DNA of 64,000 nucleotides from Siphonodentalium dalli (taxonomy: Eukaryota > Mollusca > Scaphopoda > Gadilida > Siphonodentaliidae), in the NCBI GenBank assembly GCA_032622095.1, contig CP136061.1, positions 253,159,582 to 253,223,581 of the forward strand. The letters run 5' to 3'. The notes beneath the pieces are model-generated. The model was not told the DNA's origin. It ran no database searches and saw only the letters and a list, made by a program, of their open reading frames with translations. Position numbers and translations under genes: made by a program. Shown one piece after another: positions 52,901-58,900 of the stretch; position 1 is the first letter of the stretch, and the number at the start of each line of letters is the position of its first letter.

Positions 52901-55900
52901 CCACAGCAGAATTATGGGTAACTTTTCAGGATTTAGTTGGAAATATGGCTTGTTGCCATTCATCGGAAAGCTCTTGGCGAGAGCTTTCCGATGAATGGCA
53001 ACAAGCCATATTTCTGACTAAATCCTGAAAAGTTACCCATAATTCTGCTGTGGTTAATAAGTCGATTACTTAGCGCATTACTGTACATTGGACGATTTAG
53101 TTGATATTCATTATAGGAGACCTGCTCAACAATGACTTGATAGAGTTTGAAAACCAGGTCTGCTTATTTTGGGTGGAGATACGTTCCTTAATTAGTTTGT
53201 TTTGTTAACATTGATCGTGATAGCACAATAACTTTGGCGTGCTCAGTTCGTGGGGGAATATTTGGTGTGTTAGACTTCCTTAACAATGTTGTGTACGATA
53301 GCCAGTTACAATTAATGCATTTTCAATCCAAGTCCATGTTTGTCATAGTTACAGCAACTCGACCCCGTATCTCTGATGTGATTCTTGTGTGATTGTTCTT
53401 TCAGAGATTGTCCCGTGTTAATAAAGGCGGCCTTGGAGTACCACTTGCTTGGAGAATCACCAGATCGTAAACAACAAGCTTTGTCAATTCTGCAGAGTCT
53501 ATTAGATGCATGGGATCATACTATACATGGGTAGGATTTATGTCTAGGCACCTTAACCCTTTACCCAACAGAAGGGCCCTGTGCCAATGCATTCTCTTAT
53601 ATATGCGAGTCGACCATAGGTCGCCTCGCATATATAAGAGAATGCATTGGCTTAACACATTAAAAATTATAAAATTGTTAAAGAATGTAAGAAAAGATGG
53701 TAAAAAGTGTTAAAAAAAGATTTTTTTTAGGCCAATGCATTCTCTTATATATGCGAGGCGACCTATGGTCGACTCGCATATATAAGAGAATGCATTGGCA
53801 CAGGGCTAACTGTAACTATCACAATGTGGTCAATGAGCCGGTTCCAATGATATCCATATTTGTATGGTTCTATTGAGACAGACCGAAGATATTTTAGGCT
53901 GTTGAAGCTTTATTTGGCCGGTTTTGGCCGGTTTGTTGGGTAAAGGGTTAAAAATAGTCTTCTTTCACTAATATGAGCTACAACATTACAATTCATGAAA
54001 TATCCACAACATGTCAAAGAATGTTAGGGGCCAATGTGACTTACAAATTAGTATAATCATGAAAATAACATACCCAAATAATATATTTTTCGGTGAAAAT
54101 GGTTTATCAAGTCTAGTGATGAGCCGATGATCGGAAACGACAATCGGAATCGGCCGATTGTGGCCCATCAGATGACAATCGGTACTCGGGTTTCAACATC
54201 GGCATTTCCGATTGTCTAGATAAAAAATAGGTGCTTGTTTTTTTTCAATAAACTGTGTTAAATATAACGATGTTTTGTTGAATAAATGACCAGTAAACAT
54301 GGGGAAAGTGTAACCAAACACAAATTTGATGATATACAGCCAGGTCCTGACTAACACAGAATGTACATGTCACCTGACACATAATTACGCAGTTTACTGC
54401 ATTCACCACGCTTCATTTATTATATATCGAATAAATTAAAAAAAATTATGTAAAATATCCCGACGAGACCCATTATATAGTGTAGTGTGTTTACAACACC
54501 CCATTGCTCCCCAATTAACAAATACTATTCAACGTAGTGACTGCTAATCACCAGTATTCAAACTGATTCAAACTAATAATCAAGTCAGCCAGTGACCTCA
54601 ATGACCTCTTATCAAAAGCCGACATAAAAAATCTGTAGACAGTAAACAAGTGTTGCGTCATGCCCTGTTTCCTTGGTATGGTCTCTACAGTTGAGTTCAG
54701 GATAATGTGGTATAACATCAAAATCCCTTCCTCAGACGGAGGTCTCATGTAGAAATCTTGTATTTTATTAATTGGATAGGGATATTTACACTGGTAACAA
54801 TTATTAATATTTTAATTGTTTTTATTTGTAATTAAACATTTCTTTCTTGTTTTGATGTGAACAGTCATGCACATTTTAGAGTATGAATTTTCTCGAAAAA
54901 TGGCATTTGGCATTTATACAAGAAAAATTAACAAGTTACCTGAGGTGCTTACCGTTATTGCGAAACCACTCGATCACAGTCACTTTCACAGCAATTGTGT
55001 AAGATTTACGTTGTAAAGGCATTGTGAACAATTAAAGAACTGAAGATCTGGGGTTAGGTTCTCAGTATTTATACCGATCACATGTTTTGATTGTGCAAAA
55101 CCAACATTGCACATATGGACATGGCTTACAGTGGAATGACTAAAACAACACCGGACCGCCTTTGAAATGTGACAACAAAGGACACACAAAGCAATGACAG
55201 CAGTTTCTTTCCATTGATCTTTTCCGTTGATTGAACGACCGGTTAATAATTGAACACGAACAAGACACAATGTCACAAAAATATTCTTTATTGTTTTCAA
55301 ATTTCAAAAGTAATCTAACCTTGAATATAGTTTCTTGTATATTCATCTTTTCCATACACTCAGTACGACACCTGTCACCATCGATGAACGTCAATAATAT
55401 AGGCCTACTGGTCAGTTATTAATTAAACACAAGAACCAAGACACAGTGTAACATAAATCATCTTTATTTATATATTATTACAATTAATTATTCCGCGACC
55501 GCACTTCGTTCCGGTCCCCGGTATCGAATAAGACATCCGGAAATTATAATATGTCATTGTTACCGGAACTGTGACCTTTGAACTTCGCGCAATTTGAAAT
55601 TCGTTGACATTTTTGACAGGTTTTGGGGAGTAATTTTTATCAAATACTGGTATATAAACCCGTTTTGGAGGGGTTATGGTTAGGGCTAGTGAGGGGGTGG
55701 TCTTATACCCCGGAAAACTTACTTCTAGTGAAAATACTGGGGTGGTCTTATGCCCGAAAGTGGGCTTATACCCGCGATAATACGGTAATGTAATCAAACC
55801 CATAGATTCTAAATATTTTTAAAAAGTAGTTTCGTGCTATATCCCTTTCATGACGGGAGCCTCACTGGTGCAGCATTAAAGATCCTGTGCCTGTGAATTC

Positions 55901-58900
55901 TGTTATATATGGGAGCCTCTCATAGGGAGCCTTGCATATATAAGAGAATGCACTGGCTCACATTGTCAAGGTAACTATTGTTAGGCCACAGTATCCTCTT
56001 ATATATGGGAGGCTCTCTATAGGCACATGGCTTTCACAAAATTTCAGGAAGCTTAAGTCATGTAAGGGTTAATCCAATTGATGGTATTGGAATTCACCTG
56101 AGAATTAGAGCCCTGCGATTCGATTCAATGCGATTCGGAATCTTTCATCTGATTCGATTCGATTCGAAATCGGCTGTCCTGATTCAAATTGTATCGAATC
56201 ATTGGCACCAGTTGCATTCTCATTAATTCAACGGACCACATTGCTTTTTTGCGAGACTTATGCAACTGATCTAACACAATTTCATATGTACGTCAAACTT
56301 GTGAACGCGATTGCTTTCTGGCTTCAATATGGCTTCTGATAAGGAATTTGATTCATTAACCCTTTGAGTGCCAGGTCGATTTTTGTATCAACTCATATAC
56401 CCTGTGCCAATGCATTCTCTTATATATGCGAGTCGACCATAGGTCGCCTCGCATATATAAGAGAATGCATTGGCCTAACATTGTTTTTTTTTTACAATTT
56501 TAATAATTTATTCTTATATTCTTTAACAGACTTATTTTGTAGGTTTAGGGCCGATGAGATCGGCCCCTGCCACTCAAAGGGTTAAAGATAATATTTACAT
56601 TGTATACTGACGACCATTTATCATCATTACGAAGTGAGCAAATTAATATTGGTGTGGCCTCTGAATCATGTATTATCTTCATCTTCACTATTATTATGCA
56701 TGATGCAATGATTCGATTCGAGATTCGATGCGATTCGGAATCATTTGGCTGATTCAATTCAAGATTTGATTCGAAATGAAAATGCCTGATTTGCAGTGCC
56801 CTACTGAGAATACTCATCATCAAGCATTAAAATAGTGTGTCTGTCATTTGCAGAATGAGGTCCCCAGAGGGTGAATTTAGTGATGCTACCCCGCATAGCG
56901 GGCTAGCATCACCAAATTCACCCTCTGGGGACCTCATTCTGCTTACACCTCAACAGAATGAGGTTCCCAGAGGGTGAATTTGGTGATGCTAGCCCGCTAT
57001 GCGGGGTAGCATCACTAAATTCACCCTCTGGGGACCTCATTCTGCAAATGACACACACTATTTCAAGGCTTGCTCATCATAATTGTTATTTTGATTAATT
57101 TCAGTGACCGAGTTCTCTGTCTTACCAGAGAATTCATAAAGAACTACTTCAAATTTAAATATCGAAATCTCATCCAAACTATGGAAGTGATAGCTGTTTT
57201 GAATCCGAGCTTTACAGCCATGCTTATTCCCGTGCTGTCCGAGTCCGTGTTAGAACTAGAGCACAAGAAAGGGTCCGGAAAGGATTACACACTCAGGTGA
57301 GATATTTACACAAGGATTACACACTCCATGATTAAAGCTTCCTGAATTTTTGTCTAAAAACCCTGTGCCAATGCATTCGCTTATATATGCAAATCTCCCA
57401 TAGGGAGCTTCGCATATATAAGAGAATACATTGGCCTAATATCTACCTTGTCCTTGTAAGCCAGTGCATTCTCTTATATATGCGAGGCTACCTATGGGAG
57501 ACTCGCATATATAAGAGAATGCACTGGCACAGGATCTTTAATGCTGCACCAGCTCAGCTCCCATCATGAAAGGGTTAACCCTTTCAATACTAAGGCCACA
57601 CGAAGTTGATTATCTGTTTCTATTACACTTTTTAGCTCACCTGAGACGAAGTCTCTGGTGGAGCTATAGTCATCACTCCTCGTCCGTCATCCATCCGTCC
57701 GTGCTTACATCTGACGTTTATGTGACCAATTTTAAGAAAATGGATAGTTGGGTGGCTGATTTCCGTTACGTGGCTAGCCACCTAACGGAGTTGAGATCAA
57801 CCCATTAAAATGATCTATTTGGCCATATCAGCATATTTATTTTTTGGGCCACTTAATAGTTGGAAACAAAAAGTCCATAGATTTGGACCTCCATGATCTG
57901 TCTATAGGAGCCATTAGGAGGTGTTCGGACAGTTATGTGGCTAGCTACCCAATCACGGACATGTCAGTTTCTCCTATTCAACTGTCCTCGTTGCTGTTTA
58001 CAGGTTTTTGGGTTTCAATGACCTACTTCTGCTATAATTCCTACATGTTCTGACTCCACAATCAGAAATTGTATTACTTTTAACTACTTGATAGCCACAT
58101 AAAAGTTTGTCCACTACTTCATAGCCACATTAAATATTTTAGCTGCATAACTCAATAGCCACCTATCTCCCCAAATGTTGGTACGTCCGTCCGTCAACAA
58201 TTCTTTGAACATCTTCTCCTCTGGAACCGTAAGGCCAAATTGGTTCATATATGGTGTGGATGTTCCCTAGGTGACTCTCATTCAGATTTGTTCAAATTAG
58301 GTCACTGGATCAAACAGTTGCGAAGCCAGGGCCATAACTCTATTCCTCCATAGTAATTCTTAGAACGACTTCTTTTCCAGAACTATAAGGCCGAATGGGT
58401 TCATATTTGGTGTTGATGTTCCCTAGGGGACTCACATTCAGATTTGTTCAAATTAGGTCACTGGGTCAAACAGTTGCGAAGCCAGGGCCATAACTCTTTC
58501 CCTCCATAGTGATTCTTTTAAACATTTCTCAAATACCATCAGGCCAAATGGGTTCATATTTGGTATGATATATATTGTGCCCCTGGCCCTTTATTCCGGT
58601 TCACTGCTTCTGCCACCCTGGTCCCAAATAATATTTACTCAAATTCTGAACAGAGAATCATTAGTATGCAGGGTATGCCTAAACATGTCAAGTGAAATCT
58701 GACATTTGTATAAACATTCCCTGGATATCTGCTGGAGGTCATTAATTCCCTATTACAACAACAATTTATCTCATGTATTGTTCACATCTTTCAACAGGAC
58801 ATTTAACACATTTATCAGGGTCACCTGGTCAAGTAGGTGCAAGGCCAGTACATTACTATTTTTCTCCATAGTAATTCATGATATGTCTTCTATGCAATAA

